Below, one piece after another: positions 1 to 9,644 of a stretch of DNA of 64,000 nucleotides. Source of the stretch: an uncultured Bacteroidota bacterium (lineage in GTDB: Bacteria; Bacteroidota; Bacteroidia; Chitinophagales; Chitinophagaceae); assembly GCA_903824725.1 (NCBI GenBank), contig CAIJXU010000029.1, positions 1-64,000 of the forward strand, in the 5' to 3' direction. Position 1 is the stretch's first letter. Every line of letters starts with the position of its first letter. Both the position numbers and the translations under genes were made by a program. The notes under the pieces were generated by a model. The model was not told the origin of the DNA and made no database searches. It was given only the letters and a program-made list of their open reading frames with translations.

Positions 1-336
1 GCCTTTTCCAATAGGCATTACTGGACTTTTTTTACCAGTAAGCCACATCATAAGTACACTATTGTCAGGATCAGTTGCTTTATAATAATTACCATCGGTT
101 AAAGATTTATAAGCATTTGCAGCCGATAAGTCGGGGGCTTTTGCTCCAGCGGAGTGGCATCCACTCATTGCACAGCTGTTTAATAATATGGGTGCAATAT
201 CTTTTTCAAAACTCATGGTTTCGGTAATACTGCTTCCTGGATTAACCACGATGGTTGAGGTTTTCGAACATCCTGCAATAGCAAATATCACAAGAGCAAA
301 TAAGCTGGAGAATATTGCTATCTTTTTCGTTAACAT
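1..336 (-). CDS. Lipoprotein with c-type-cytochrome-like haem motif, C-terminus cut by window edge (MLTKKIAIFSSLFALVIFAIAGCSK...NSCAMSGCHSAGAKAPDLS)
   Basis: Open frame read on the minus strand from ATG at 336; lipobox-like IAGC; CX4CH motif in a PSD1/planctomycete-cytochrome-like context. Not in the ORF track because it runs off the edge. Confidence 0.75.
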   Translation of the reverse strand, partial: MLTKKIAIFSSLFALVIFAIAGCSKTSTIVVNPGSSITETMSFEKDIAPILLNSCAMSGCHSAGAKAPDLSAANAYKSLTDGNYYKATDPDNSVLMMWLTGKKSPVMPIGKG

Positions 337-368
337 AACTTTTTCGTTTAATCGTTTTTCAACCAATT

Positions 369-1685
369 TTATTTTTGAAACTTAAGCATCAAATTTGGTT
401 GAATAGCATGTTGGTAATTTGATTTATCCCAAACTGCAAATCCAAAAGGTTGATCTTGTAAACTTGAAAAGTCAACGTCTTGTTTTAATACATCCCCTGT
501 TTTTAGTTTTCTTTTGTACTCAATAATCCAACCGGTTCCTGTGTATATTGCTTTAGCATCTATATCAGCACGGCCATTTTTTATATTTGATATAATATTA
601 CCTGGAAAACATTTAGTACCAATTCCACTTGTAGCTGTGGTTCCTAATCTTTGGTAATCGGTACCGACTGTTGGATCTATTGTTCCACCGCTATAACTTA
701 ATACTCCTGTTGAACTTATCGCAGTAATTAATTTAGCTGTGCCACTTAAGGTATCTTCAGCTGTAATAAAGTCAGCAGTAGAGCCAGGCATAACCCATTT
801 TGGAACAGCAACTGTAGTTCCAGTGCCATCTAATTTTAAATTTTGCGTATTCGCAATTGAACCCTGTGTTGCATCAGCCGAATAGGTAGGCTTACCTACT
901 GGCCATGTGGTAGAAGTGCTTGTAACAACCAAGTCATCGAAATGTCGACCATTTGCATTTCCACCAGTTAAATTAGTGACTGCTTGACCACCTGCATAAT
1001 CCTGATAATTATCGTCCATCTTACCATAAGCAAAACCTCTATTAGGATGCAACCACCACATATCAATTTTTTCATTAGCACCATTGGTATAATGGTTTCC
1101 GCTACCTGCATTTGATTTGTATACTGCCGCCGGTGTAACTGAATAATCCATGTAAGGTGTAAATACATGACAACTAGCATAACATGTTTGTGTTACGAAT
1201 TTTGGCGTTGAATTATCAACATTCCATAACATCGCAATTTTATCTTCTCCAAATCCTTCTCTTGCTAATGACCCATTTACATCATATGTTTTTGCGGTGG
1301 GCTCCTTTGCCCAAAGTTTAGTAGTTGTATTAAAATACCAAGGTGCCGACTTTAAACTTTTATCTTTATCGGGGTATTCTGCTAAAAAATAGATATAAGA
1401 TGCGTCATAAATAGATTTTAATTTTACTGTGTATTTATCACCAATATATCCCACAAACAGCCCGTTACCCGCATCTGGGACTCCAGTGGTAAATTCAATA
1501 GCGTCTGCCGCAGCCCAAATCGCATCAATAGATCCATCAATAACAGGAGGTGTTGACGTTTTTAAAGACAATAACTCAGATAAATTTTTTGCAGTTGTGG
1601 AAACAACAATTTGATCCGTTTTAGTACAATAAATAAAGAATAGTACAATAAAACTAAACAGCGTTACAATTTTTAAAATTTTCAT
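369..1685 (-). CDS. Ethylbenzene dehydrogenase-related haem-binding lipoprotein (EB_dh-like) with CYASCH motif
   Basis: 438-aa ORF, lipoprotein signal (FFIYC), CxxCH motif, EB_dh-like features (DGSIDAIWAAADAI..., KIAMLWNVD). Confidence 0.7.
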   Translation of the reverse strand: MKILKIVTLFSFIVLFFIYCTKTDQIVVSTTAKNLSELLSLKTSTPPVIDGSIDAIWAAADAIEFTTGVPDAGNGLFVGYIGDKYTVKLKSIYDASYIYFLAEYPDKDKSLKSAPWYFNTTTKLWAKEPTAKTYDVNGSLAREGFGEDKIAMLWNVDNSTPKFVTQTCYASCHVFTPYMDYSVTPAAVYKSNAGSGNHYTNGANEKIDMWWLHPNRGFAYGKMDDNYQDYAGGQAVTNLTGGNANGRHFDDLVVTSTSTTWPVGKPTYSADATQGSIANTQNLKLDGTGTTVAVPKWVMPGSTADFITAEDTLSGTAKLITAISSTGVLSYSGGTIDPTVGTDYQRLGTTATSGIGTKCFPGNIISNIKNGRADIDAKAIYTGTGWIIEYKRKLKTGDVLKQDVDFSSLQDQPFGFAVWDKSNYQHAIQPNLMLKFQK

Positions 1686-1834
1686 ATTATAATCATTTAT
1701 AGTGAGTGTTAAAATTCCAAGTGTAAAGTGAGCTGTTTTTGATTTTCCAAATAATGACGATTCTCACGAAACATTATGATACAAATCATAACCAGAAAAC
1801 TTACCTTTAGTATAAGATTAAAAATTTATCCAAT

Positions 1835-2320
1835 ATGAACCCTTCATTCAACAGTTTCAAGAATATCATTACCAATCCAATTAAGTTTCGGTACTTTTTA
1901 TTTACAAAACTACCCGCTGCCTTTTTTGCTGGTTTACGGATTCAACATTTTGATGCCACCACCTGTGTGGTTCGTATTCGCTACTCATGGTTTAGTATGA
2001 ACCCTTTTAAATCTATCTACTTTGCTGTTGAAGCAATGGCTGCCGAAATGTGTAGTGGTATGTTGGCCTTTGGACAAGTATATCAACGAACGCCTAAAGT
2101 GAGTATGCTGGTTGTAAAAATGGAAGTTACTTTCATAAAAAAAGCAACAGGTGTGATTTTATTTACTTGCGAAGATGGACAAATGATTCAAAATACTATT
2201 AATGAAGCGATAAGTACTAAAGAGGGGAAAATATTAGTGTCTAAATCGATTGGACGCAATCAACAAAATGAAGTTGTCGCAGAATTTAATATTACTTGGA
2301 GCTTTAAGGCGAAAATGTAA
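1835..2320 (+). CDS. DUF4442-like hotdog-fold thioesterase-related protein
   Basis: 161-aa ORF; size and motifs (NPFKSIYFAVEAMAAEMCSGML) resemble DUF4442. Confidence 0.65.
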   Translation: MNPSFNSFKNIITNPIKFRYFLFTKLPAAFFAGLRIQHFDATTCVVRIRYSWFSMNPFKSIYFAVEAMAAEMCSGMLAFGQVYQRTPKVSMLVVKMEVTFIKKATGVILFTCEDGQMIQNTINEAISTKEGKILVSKSIGRNQQNEVVAEFNITWSFKAKM

Positions 2321-2321
2321 T

Positions 2322-3725
2322 TTATTTTTTATCTAACAATTTTTGAATTTCCTTTGTTTCAGAAGGTGTAATAAAATATTCTAAAAATCTTTTATCATCC
2401 TCCTTTCTCACACTTGCAATTAAAGGGTTGTTGCCATTGGTTATAATTTGATACTTTTCATTAATACTATTAATCACATCACTTCGTACTTTTTTCTGCA
2501 ATCCCACATTTTTATCCTTGATTCCTAAGACATGATTAATTTGATGAATTTCAACTTTTATATTATCGGTTGCTGATTTTAAAAGCATTTCAATTAAAGA
2601 AATTTCAGTACCTACAAAGGCCTGACTCACCGATTTTGTCTTTATTACCTTAAGTTGCGATTGAATTATTTTTTGTTTTACTCTTTGTCTAATTACGCCT
2701 ATGAATAATAATACCAATAATACTAATACTATAGCTAATGCAACATATTTATCTGCGAAAGTATCTCTTCGCCATATAGGGAAGTCCAATATTTCAAAGT
2801 CAGATAAATTAAATGTAGTTACTTCAAATCGGGCTACACTAGGAATATAAAAATATATTTTTCCCTTATATTCGAAGGCGTTTTGCATTGCTATTCGCCT
2901 TAAAAAAAATTGATTGACATTCGCTTTTTTTGACCGATATATTTTATTTTCTATAAAATTAAAATAAAATAATTCATCATTAATTATATGAATGAGTCCG
3001 TTTTGTAAAGACAAAAAATTAGCAGGGAAAGGATCGACAGAAAGTATTTTACGCGCTTTATTATCAAGTACGCCTAACATGATCCAGGTTTTCTTTTCCA
3101 AATCCAAATAATAACTATCATATTGACGAAAATCTTGATCAGTGGTGACCTTTAAACCAGCATTGATTATTTTCTGTATAGGCACATAAATTCTTCCTTC
3201 TTTATTAGAAAGCCACTGATACCCGTATGCAAAAATTTCTTTATTTGCAGGAATGATATCCCACTGTTTATCAAAATAATTGAAACCCCTTAAATGTCCA
3301 TTTGTTTTCCAAAAACCATACCCCCCATAACTATATAACTGCTCTTTGTATAAAAAATTGAAACTACCAATATTGTAGTTAATATTGATGGTCTTATCTA
3401 TTCGTTGAAATTTGAGTGTACTATCCGTTGTTCCAATCCATTTATATATAAAGCCAGTTTGCTGAATATTAATATATAGGCTATGTTCATCCTTGATGAT
3501 TTCTTGTCCATTTGCAGTATAGAGGGTGCCTGCTGTGGGAATTACAATATTGGGTAATGATAATTGAATATTAGCATGCAAGTCCTTGAGCTCAATTATC
3601 TTGTTTAAAAATGGGGTTTTTTTGACAAAATAAATAGAATCTAAGTCGCGACTTTGTGCTTCTAGTTGGGTAAAACCTATTATAATAAGAAAAAAAGGCG
3701 CAAATATAAATTTTATATAACTCAT
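2322..3725 (-). CDS. Hypothetical exported/membrane protein with signal peptide and one internal TM segment
   Basis: 467-aa ORF; N-terminal signal; TM YVALAIVLVLLVLLFIGVI followed by a basic cytosolic-like tail. Confidence 0.6.
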   Translation of the reverse strand: MSYIKFIFAPFFLIIIGFTQLEAQSRDLDSIYFVKKTPFLNKIIELKDLHANIQLSLPNIVIPTAGTLYTANGQEIIKDEHSLYINIQQTGFIYKWIGTTDSTLKFQRIDKTININYNIGSFNFLYKEQLYSYGGYGFWKTNGHLRGFNYFDKQWDIIPANKEIFAYGYQWLSNKEGRIYVPIQKIINAGLKVTTDQDFRQYDSYYLDLEKKTWIMLGVLDNKARKILSVDPFPANFLSLQNGLIHIINDELFYFNFIENKIYRSKKANVNQFFLRRIAMQNAFEYKGKIYFYIPSVARFEVTTFNLSDFEILDFPIWRRDTFADKYVALAIVLVLLVLLFIGVIRQRVKQKIIQSQLKVIKTKSVSQAFVGTEISLIEMLLKSATDNIKVEIHQINHVLGIKDKNVGLQKKVRSDVINSINEKYQIITNGNNPLIASVRKEDDKRFLEYFITPSETKEIQKLLDKK

Positions 3726-3892
3726 TGATATTCAATTATAAAATAGGTAAATAACTTATTACGATTTATAAAATCTATTCCAAATATAAGAAATAACCTA
3801 TTAAGAAACTTAATTGGTAACTTAATTACTTAAAAATTTAATTGTAAAAAATAAGATTTGTAAAGCTTTTGGGGGAAAGCTATGGATTTTGT

Positions 3893-3923
3893 AAAGGGAG
3901 CCGGGTAACCAGCTCCCTTTTTT
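3893..3923 (+). terminator. Intrinsic terminator without an adjacent upstream plus-strand gene
   Basis: Stem AAAGGGAGC / GCTCCCTTT (9 bp), loop CGGGTAACCA, followed by T-tract. Confidence 0.7.
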
Positions 3924-4138
3924 ATTTTGATATGGCCAATCAAGTTTAAAACCAATAATTTAAAGAAGGGTCATCTAGTATTTCAAAATGGTGACCAAAA
4001 CACCTCATTTTTTTCTAATCTATTGAAAATCAAGTATATAACTATTGGTAACAATTTGGTAATATACCAATTGGTATCTTCTTTAGCCAATGATGGAAAT
4101 TTGTGTCGCTTATTTAAAATAACTATTAAATCAATTTT

Positions 4139-4786
4139 ATGGACTTGAATTCAATTTTTAAAATCTTCCTTCCTAAAGACCGTGTATTTTTTCAACTATT
4201 TGAAGAAGTAGCAGAGCATGTTTACGAGATGGGTATCAAATTAAAAGAAATGGTGACCGAGCCAGATGCGGATAAAAGAGCAAGTATATTAGCACAAATT
4301 GAAAATCTTGAACATACGAATGATGATTTGACGCATAATATTTTTACTGAATTAGGTAGAAATTTTATCACTCCGTTTGATAGAGAAGACATTCACTATT
4401 TAGCAACTTCCTTAGATGACATCGCTGATTATATTTATGCATCTGCTAAAAAGATAAATTTTTATAAAGTAAACCCTAACGATACAGGCATTCATAAATT
4501 AGCTGAATTAATATTACAAGGCACTATTGAAACAAAAAAAGCGGTAATGGGTTTGCGTAATATGAAGAATGTAAAGGAAATGACCGAGGCTATGATTAAA
4601 GTAAATAGTATTGAAAATCAAGCTGACGATGTATTTGACATGAGTATTGAAAAATTATTTGAACAAGAAAATGATTTTAAAGAAGTAATTAAAAAAAGAG
4701 AGATTTATCAAGTACTTGAAATAGCGACCGATAAAATTGAAGATGTTTCAAATGTAATTGAATCTATTATTATCAAGTACGCTTAA
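4139..4786 (+). CDS. DUF47 / PhoU-like phosphate transport regulator
   Basis: 215-aa all-helical ORF; immediately upstream of a PiT-type transporter, the usual DUF47 context. Confidence 0.85.
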   Translation: MDLNSIFKIFLPKDRVFFQLFEEVAEHVYEMGIKLKEMVTEPDADKRASILAQIENLEHTNDDLTHNIFTELGRNFITPFDREDIHYLATSLDDIADYIYASAKKINFYKVNPNDTGIHKLAELILQGTIETKKAVMGLRNMKNVKEMTEAMIKVNSIENQADDVFDMSIEKLFEQENDFKEVIKKREIYQVLEIATDKIEDVSNVIESIIIKYA

Positions 4787-4797
4787 TCTAATTCAAG

Positions 4798-6510
4798 ATG
4801 ACCCTATTAATTATAATTATTGCGTTAGCATTAATTTTTGACTACATCAATGGCTTTCATGATGCAGCCAATTCAATTGCGACCGTTGTTTCAACCAAAG
4901 TATTAACGCCCTTTCAAGCGGTTTTATGGGCTGCTTTGTTTAATACCATTGCTTACTGGATTTTTAAAGACCACGCAGTAGCCAATTCAATCAGCAAAAC
5001 AGTATATAAGGACTTTATCACTTTGCCTGTCATATTCTCAGGATTATTGGCTGCTATTTTTTGGAACTTACTTACCTGGTGGTATGGTATTCCATCATCT
5101 TCTTCACATACTTTAATTGGAGGTTTTGCCGGAGCCGCTATAGCACACGCTTTAATGATAAAAGGCGTGGATTATTCTTGGTCCAAAATTGTGGATGCGG
5201 ATACCATCATGAAAACAGTCTTATTCATTTTTTTAGCACCTATTATTGGGATTGTTATTTCAATATTTATTACGGTGGTTACCATCATGCGTAATGTGTG
5301 GATCAGACTTGGTATTATCTCGGTAGTCACTTTTGCAACTGTGTTGATGTTTGACAAATTCGAAGAGACAAAAATGAACGAAAATGTTCAAAAGTTTTAT
5401 AGTATAGATAAATATAAGAAAGAGGTTTCTACTATCAAGGAAGAACTTACTATTAAAAAAACTGATACCGTACTTTTAGCTAACCTTAAATTAAATGAGG
5501 AAAAATTAGTAAAAGCTTCAGCATTTTACGATCAAATAAAACCAGCAATTGCCGATTTTGATAAGCTAGGCGCTGATTCAATTGCATCTATTGCTTATTC
5601 AAATGGATGGTTAAAAACAGCTGCAGTAAGTAAATTAAAAGATGCTGTTCGAAATGCAAATGATTTTTTAGTTATAGAAGCGAAAGCAACTGAAAATAAA
5701 GAAGCAAAAGCCGAATACACTATAGCTAAAGATAAAACGGAAGGTTACAAGGCCCCTTTAAAATTATATTTAGAAGGAGCAATCAATTTAGATTCTGCTT
5801 TGGTTTTAATAAATGGCGTTTATCCTATTCAAACAAAAAATATTGATAAGGTAAAAGCTAAAATAACCAAATTTAATATCGAAAAATCCTTTGCTAGTGA
5901 AATTGACAAAGCGGATAATTCGATTATCGTTTATGGTATCATTGGCGCATCTATTTTATTTATGTTGGTTTACTTATATGTTGAAAAAATAAAAACACCA
6001 ACAGCGCATAGTGTTGCATATATGTTTAAAAAATTACAGCTTTTTAGTTCTGCAGCATTTAGTATTGGACACGGAGGCAATGATGCACAAAAAGTAATGG
6101 GTATTATTGGTGCTGCATTAATTGCAAGTGGCAGTATTCAAGACTTTAGCCAACTTCCTAGTTGGGTTCCAGCTTCATGTTACTTAGCGATTGGATTGGG
6201 TACCATGAGTGGTGGTTGGAAAATTGTAAAAACAATGGGTACAAGAATCACCAAAGTTACGCCACTAGAAGGGGTTGCCGCAGAAACCGCAGGTGCTTTC
6301 ACACTCTTTTTTACGGGTCAAATGGGTATACCAGTTTCAACAACACATACCATCACAGGCTCTATTATAGGTGTTGGTGCTACAAAAAGATTAAGCGCAG
6401 TAAGATGGGGTGTAACCACTAATTTACTTTGGGCATGGGTATTAACCATACCTGTAAGTGGTGTATTAGCTGCCATTACCTTTTATATCATTAATTATTT
6501 TCTTAAATAA
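4798..6510 (+). CDS. pit: PiT-family inorganic phosphate transporter with long central hydrophilic loop
   Basis: 570-aa ORF; duplicated PiT signatures FDYINGFHDAANSIATVVSTKVLTP and GHGGNDAQKVMGIIGAALI; GIPVSTTHTITG. Confidence 0.92.
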   Translation: MTLLIIIIALALIFDYINGFHDAANSIATVVSTKVLTPFQAVLWAALFNTIAYWIFKDHAVANSISKTVYKDFITLPVIFSGLLAAIFWNLLTWWYGIPSSSSHTLIGGFAGAAIAHALMIKGVDYSWSKIVDADTIMKTVLFIFLAPIIGIVISIFITVVTIMRNVWIRLGIISVVTFATVLMFDKFEETKMNENVQKFYSIDKYKKEVSTIKEELTIKKTDTVLLANLKLNEEKLVKASAFYDQIKPAIADFDKLGADSIASIAYSNGWLKTAAVSKLKDAVRNANDFLVIEAKATENKEAKAEYTIAKDKTEGYKAPLKLYLEGAINLDSALVLINGVYPIQTKNIDKVKAKITKFNIEKSFASEIDKADNSIIVYGIIGASILFMLVYLYVEKIKTPTAHSVAYMFKKLQLFSSAAFSIGHGGNDAQKVMGIIGAALIASGSIQDFSQLPSWVPASCYLAIGLGTMSGGWKIVKTMGTRITKVTPLEGVAAETAGAFTLFFTGQMGIPVSTTHTITGSIIGVGATKRLSAVRWGVTTNLLWAWVLTIPVSGVLAAITFYIINYFLK

Positions 6511-6513
6511 TAT

Positions 6514-6557
6514 ATTACCTTAATATTTGGTTTATTTATTCCAAATATTAAGGTAAT
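6514..6557. terminator. 17-bp perfect inverted repeat at the end of the phosphate transport operon
   Basis: ATTACCTTAATATTTGG (6514-6530) / CCAAATATTAAGGTAAT (6541-6557), loop tttatttatt, no T-tract. Confidence 0.55.
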
Positions 6558-6596
6558 TACTACTTCCCATTTATATTATTACGCCTAAATTTGCGC

Positions 6597-8660
6597 ATGC
6601 AAGTTAAAGGGAGTTTATTTTTAGTAGTAAGTTTATTACTACATCTTCTTACCCAAGGACAGGATACGAGTTTTACGAATCTAAAGTCCGTTATAATTAG
6701 CGCCAATAAATTAAAGGAAAAACGAATTCAAGCACCCATTGCTATTTCTATTTTATCTCCCAAAGTAGTGGATGAAACAAAGGCCCAACGAATAGATGCT
6801 CTTTTAAATAAAGTAAGTGGTGTCTATATGCCTACTATTGGTAATGAGCAACACATGATGGCAATAAGGCAACCCATTTCATTAAAAGGCTTGTATTTGT
6901 ATTTAGAAGAGGGGATGCCCATTAGAACAAGCGGATTGTTTAGCGCCAATGCGCTCATTGAGATAAATTCAGATAATATTTATTCAATTGAAATTTTAAA
7001 GGGCCCTGCTTCGGCATTATATGGTGCAGAAGCCATTGGAGGTGTCGTTAACATCATACCCAACCCTATTCCCATTAAAACTACTTTCTCCATTACGAAT
7101 CAAATGAATGATGTTGGATTTAAAAAAATAGCCATTAATGCTGGCATTCCCAACAAGACTGGAGGTTGGCAAATAAATAGTTCTTGGTTGGATCAAAAAA
7201 ATGGCGTGACTGAATACAGTGATTATCATAAAAAATCAATCAGTATCAGACATGATTTTGAAATTAATAAAAAATTAAAGGCATATCAAACCCTTAACTA
7301 TATTGATTATTATACTCAAATGACAGGATCTTTAGATAGTATTAAATTTTTTCAGAAAAATTTTGGAACACAGCAAACCTTTACTTTTCGACAAATTAAT
7401 GCTTTTCGTTTTAGACAAAATTTACAATATTCCTGGAATGATCAGTCTACTACCTCGCTGAATGCCATGTATCGAAACAATATCATGGACCAGAATCCCA
7501 CTTATTCTATTGCCTCTACCATCAATCCAACTAAATTTAAAGGCCAAGTCAATAGCAATCAATTTGATTCCTATGTAGTAGACATTCAACATTATTGGAA
7601 TTTCAAAGCATTAAAAAGTAAATTTCTCTTAGGTGGCTATTGGGATTTAACCCGTCAAAATTTAATTGCACATTATATAGATATCTTCAAGGATACAACT
7701 ATTGGCAAATACACCAAGTATGCCTATCCAAGTATTGACTCTTTAATTACTTCCTATCACACCCAGTTAAGCAATAAAGCCATTTACGTAAATTATATTT
7801 TTGACATCAATAAGTCAATAAGATTTAACGCTTCCATTCGTTATGATGATTTTGAATACTTGTTTTATAATGAATTAACAAGCGGTACTCCCTCGGCCAA
7901 CAATCATTTTACAAACTGGACCCCAAAAATTGGTTTTACTTATAATAAAGGAAATTGGGGAAGTTACTTTAATTATAGTGAAGGGTTTGTGCCTCCACAA
8001 ATCACCGAAATTTATAATGCCATTCGGGTACCTTATTTATTACCACAACTATTTAAAAATTTTGAGGTAGGATCCTGGTATCAAAATAAAAAGATATATG
8101 CCGAGATTTCTCTTTATCAGTTAAATGGCAACAATGAAATTATTTCGGTTCGCCAGACCGATGGTGTTAATTTGAATCAAAATTCTGGAGCGACACAACA
8201 TCTTGGCATTGAATATCAATTTAGATATCAGATAAGCCCTTCATTGGAATTGTTATTAAATGGTACTAATACAAAGCATAAATATATAAGCACCAACATT
8301 AAAGGAACGGATGTAAGTGGAAATGAAATGAATGCCGCACCCCATTTTTTTAATAATATTACCGTTAGCTGGAAACCTATACCAGCATTACGTATTGCAT
8401 TAGAAGCGCAACACCAATCTAAGTACTTTATGGACGAGACTAATAAAACCACTTATCCAGGATTTGATGTGATGAATATGCGCGTAGGATATAATTTTAA
8501 AAAATCGGAAATATGGTTGAATATCTTAAACTTAACCAACGCTTATTATTCTACCATGGCAACTAGAAACTTTAGTGTGAAAGGAAGCAGTGCTTATTCC
8601 TATTACTTAGGCGACCCTAGATCCATTACATTAGGATGGAAATGGTATATCATAAAATAA
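6597..8660 (+). CDS. TonB-dependent outer membrane receptor
   Basis: 689-aa ORF (track start TTG 6591; ATG at 6597 preferred); plug domain motifs (ILKGPASALYGAEAIGGVVNIIP) and beta-barrel C-terminus. Confidence 0.9.
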   Translation: MQVKGSLFLVVSLLLHLLTQGQDTSFTNLKSVIISANKLKEKRIQAPIAISILSPKVVDETKAQRIDALLNKVSGVYMPTIGNEQHMMAIRQPISLKGLYLYLEEGMPIRTSGLFSANALIEINSDNIYSIEILKGPASALYGAEAIGGVVNIIPNPIPIKTTFSITNQMNDVGFKKIAINAGIPNKTGGWQINSSWLDQKNGVTEYSDYHKKSISIRHDFEINKKLKAYQTLNYIDYYTQMTGSLDSIKFFQKNFGTQQTFTFRQINAFRFRQNLQYSWNDQSTTSLNAMYRNNIMDQNPTYSIASTINPTKFKGQVNSNQFDSYVVDIQHYWNFKALKSKFLLGGYWDLTRQNLIAHYIDIFKDTTIGKYTKYAYPSIDSLITSYHTQLSNKAIYVNYIFDINKSIRFNASIRYDDFEYLFYNELTSGTPSANNHFTNWTPKIGFTYNKGNWGSYFNYSEGFVPPQITEIYNAIRVPYLLPQLFKNFEVGSWYQNKKIYAEISLYQLNGNNEIISVRQTDGVNLNQNSGATQHLGIEYQFRYQISPSLELLLNGTNTKHKYISTNIKGTDVSGNEMNAAPHFFNNITVSWKPIPALRIALEAQHQSKYFMDETNKTTYPGFDVMNMRVGYNFKKSEIWLNILNLTNAYYSTMATRNFSVKGSSAYSYYLGDPRSITLGWKWYIIK

Positions 8661-8681
8661 GCAGCCCAAAGGCTGCTTATT
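8656..8681. terminator. Bidirectional terminator hairpin between convergent genes
   Basis: AATAAGCAGCC-caaa-GGCTGCTTATT, 11-bp perfect stem overlapping the stop codon of the TonB receptor. Confidence 0.7.
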
Positions 8682-8705
8682 CATTATTCAATAATTTGTA
8701 AGTTT

Positions 8706-9614
8706 CTATTGATTAAAATTACCTGCTCTGATAGTTATGCCGCCACTTCCATTTTGCATTCCTTTAAAAAGTTCTTGCAAAGTATCCATAAATTTAGCGC
8801 GACTCATTTTATCACCTTTAGTGGGTTGTTTTAATTCCTTAGCTGAATATTTAGCAATGTACTCAACTGCTGAAATAACTGCAGAACCATTGTCAGTATC
8901 TACTTCTAAAATGGCTCCTGGTAAGCCTGCGTAAGTATCTGGACCCACAGAAACTGGAATAGATTCGGTATACCAAACCACAATTTCAATTTCTTTAGGT
9001 TTTTGCCCTGCTGTATCACCACCTGCACTAATATTAACGCCGCCAGTATTAAAACTAACGCCGCCACGATTTCCTCCGCCACCACCACGATTACCACCAC
9101 CAGCTGGTCGGCCACCACCACCGCCTAATCTCATATTAAGTTGTTGCGGGACTATACTAGTAGTTGCTTTTTTACAAACATATTTTGCAATTGTCTTTGT
9201 TTCCTCAGACAAAGTCCACTTCAAAGGTTTCAAAGTATCAGTGATTAAAAAGTCTTTCTCAAACATAGAGCGAGCTTCCAACTGCAACTGTGTATTTAAA
9301 TCGGTATAAATATTAACCTCCGGCATTTTAAACATAAAGCGCGCTCCCCCACCACCACGATCTCCTCCACTATTCGCAAATGGATCCGGCGCTTCATCAT
9401 CAGGAATGGTTTTAAACATACTGGCTTGGTCATTGAAAATGAGTTCAAATTTTTCAGTTCTCATTTCAGGAATTCGAGCTCTCATTTCAGGATCCGTAAT
9501 CATTTTACGCATATTTGTTTTGCGTTCAAAAATTAATTTCCCCTCTTTTATTTGAGCTGAAACAGAGGTCATAGTCAATAAAGCCATCAAACCTAATAAA
9601 ATCACTTTACGCAT
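8706..9614 (-). CDS. GLPGLI family protein
   Basis: 302-aa ORF with signal peptide; YAGLPGAILEVD motif; Gly-rich insertion. Confidence 0.85.
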   Translation of the reverse strand: MRKVILLGLMALLTMTSVSAQIKEGKLIFERKTNMRKMITDPEMRARIPEMRTEKFELIFNDQASMFKTIPDDEAPDPFANSGGDRGGGGARFMFKMPEVNIYTDLNTQLQLEARSMFEKDFLITDTLKPLKWTLSEETKTIAKYVCKKATTSIVPQQLNMRLGGGGGRPAGGGNRGGGGGNRGGVSFNTGGVNISAGGDTAGQKPKEIEIVVWYTESIPVSVGPDTYAGLPGAILEVDTDNGSAVISAVEYIAKYSAKELKQPTKGDKMSRAKFMDTLQELFKGMQNGSGGITIRAGNFNQ

Positions 9615-9644
9615 ATAAATTGTTTTTTTACTTGATAAATATAA

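Noticed and set aside
968-1180. Antisense/alternate-frame ORF inside the EB_dh gene
   Set aside because: Fully contained in a supported CDS in another frame; composition not protein-like.
3927-4148. 73-aa ORF upstream of the DUF47 gene
   Set aside because: Low-complexity leader region, no recognisable protein features, overlaps the start of a well-supported gene; likely chance.
8906-9121. Val/Ala-rich ORF (MVVADQLVVVIVVVAEEIVAA...)
   Set aside because: Alternate-frame translation of the Gly-rich tract of the GLPGLI gene.
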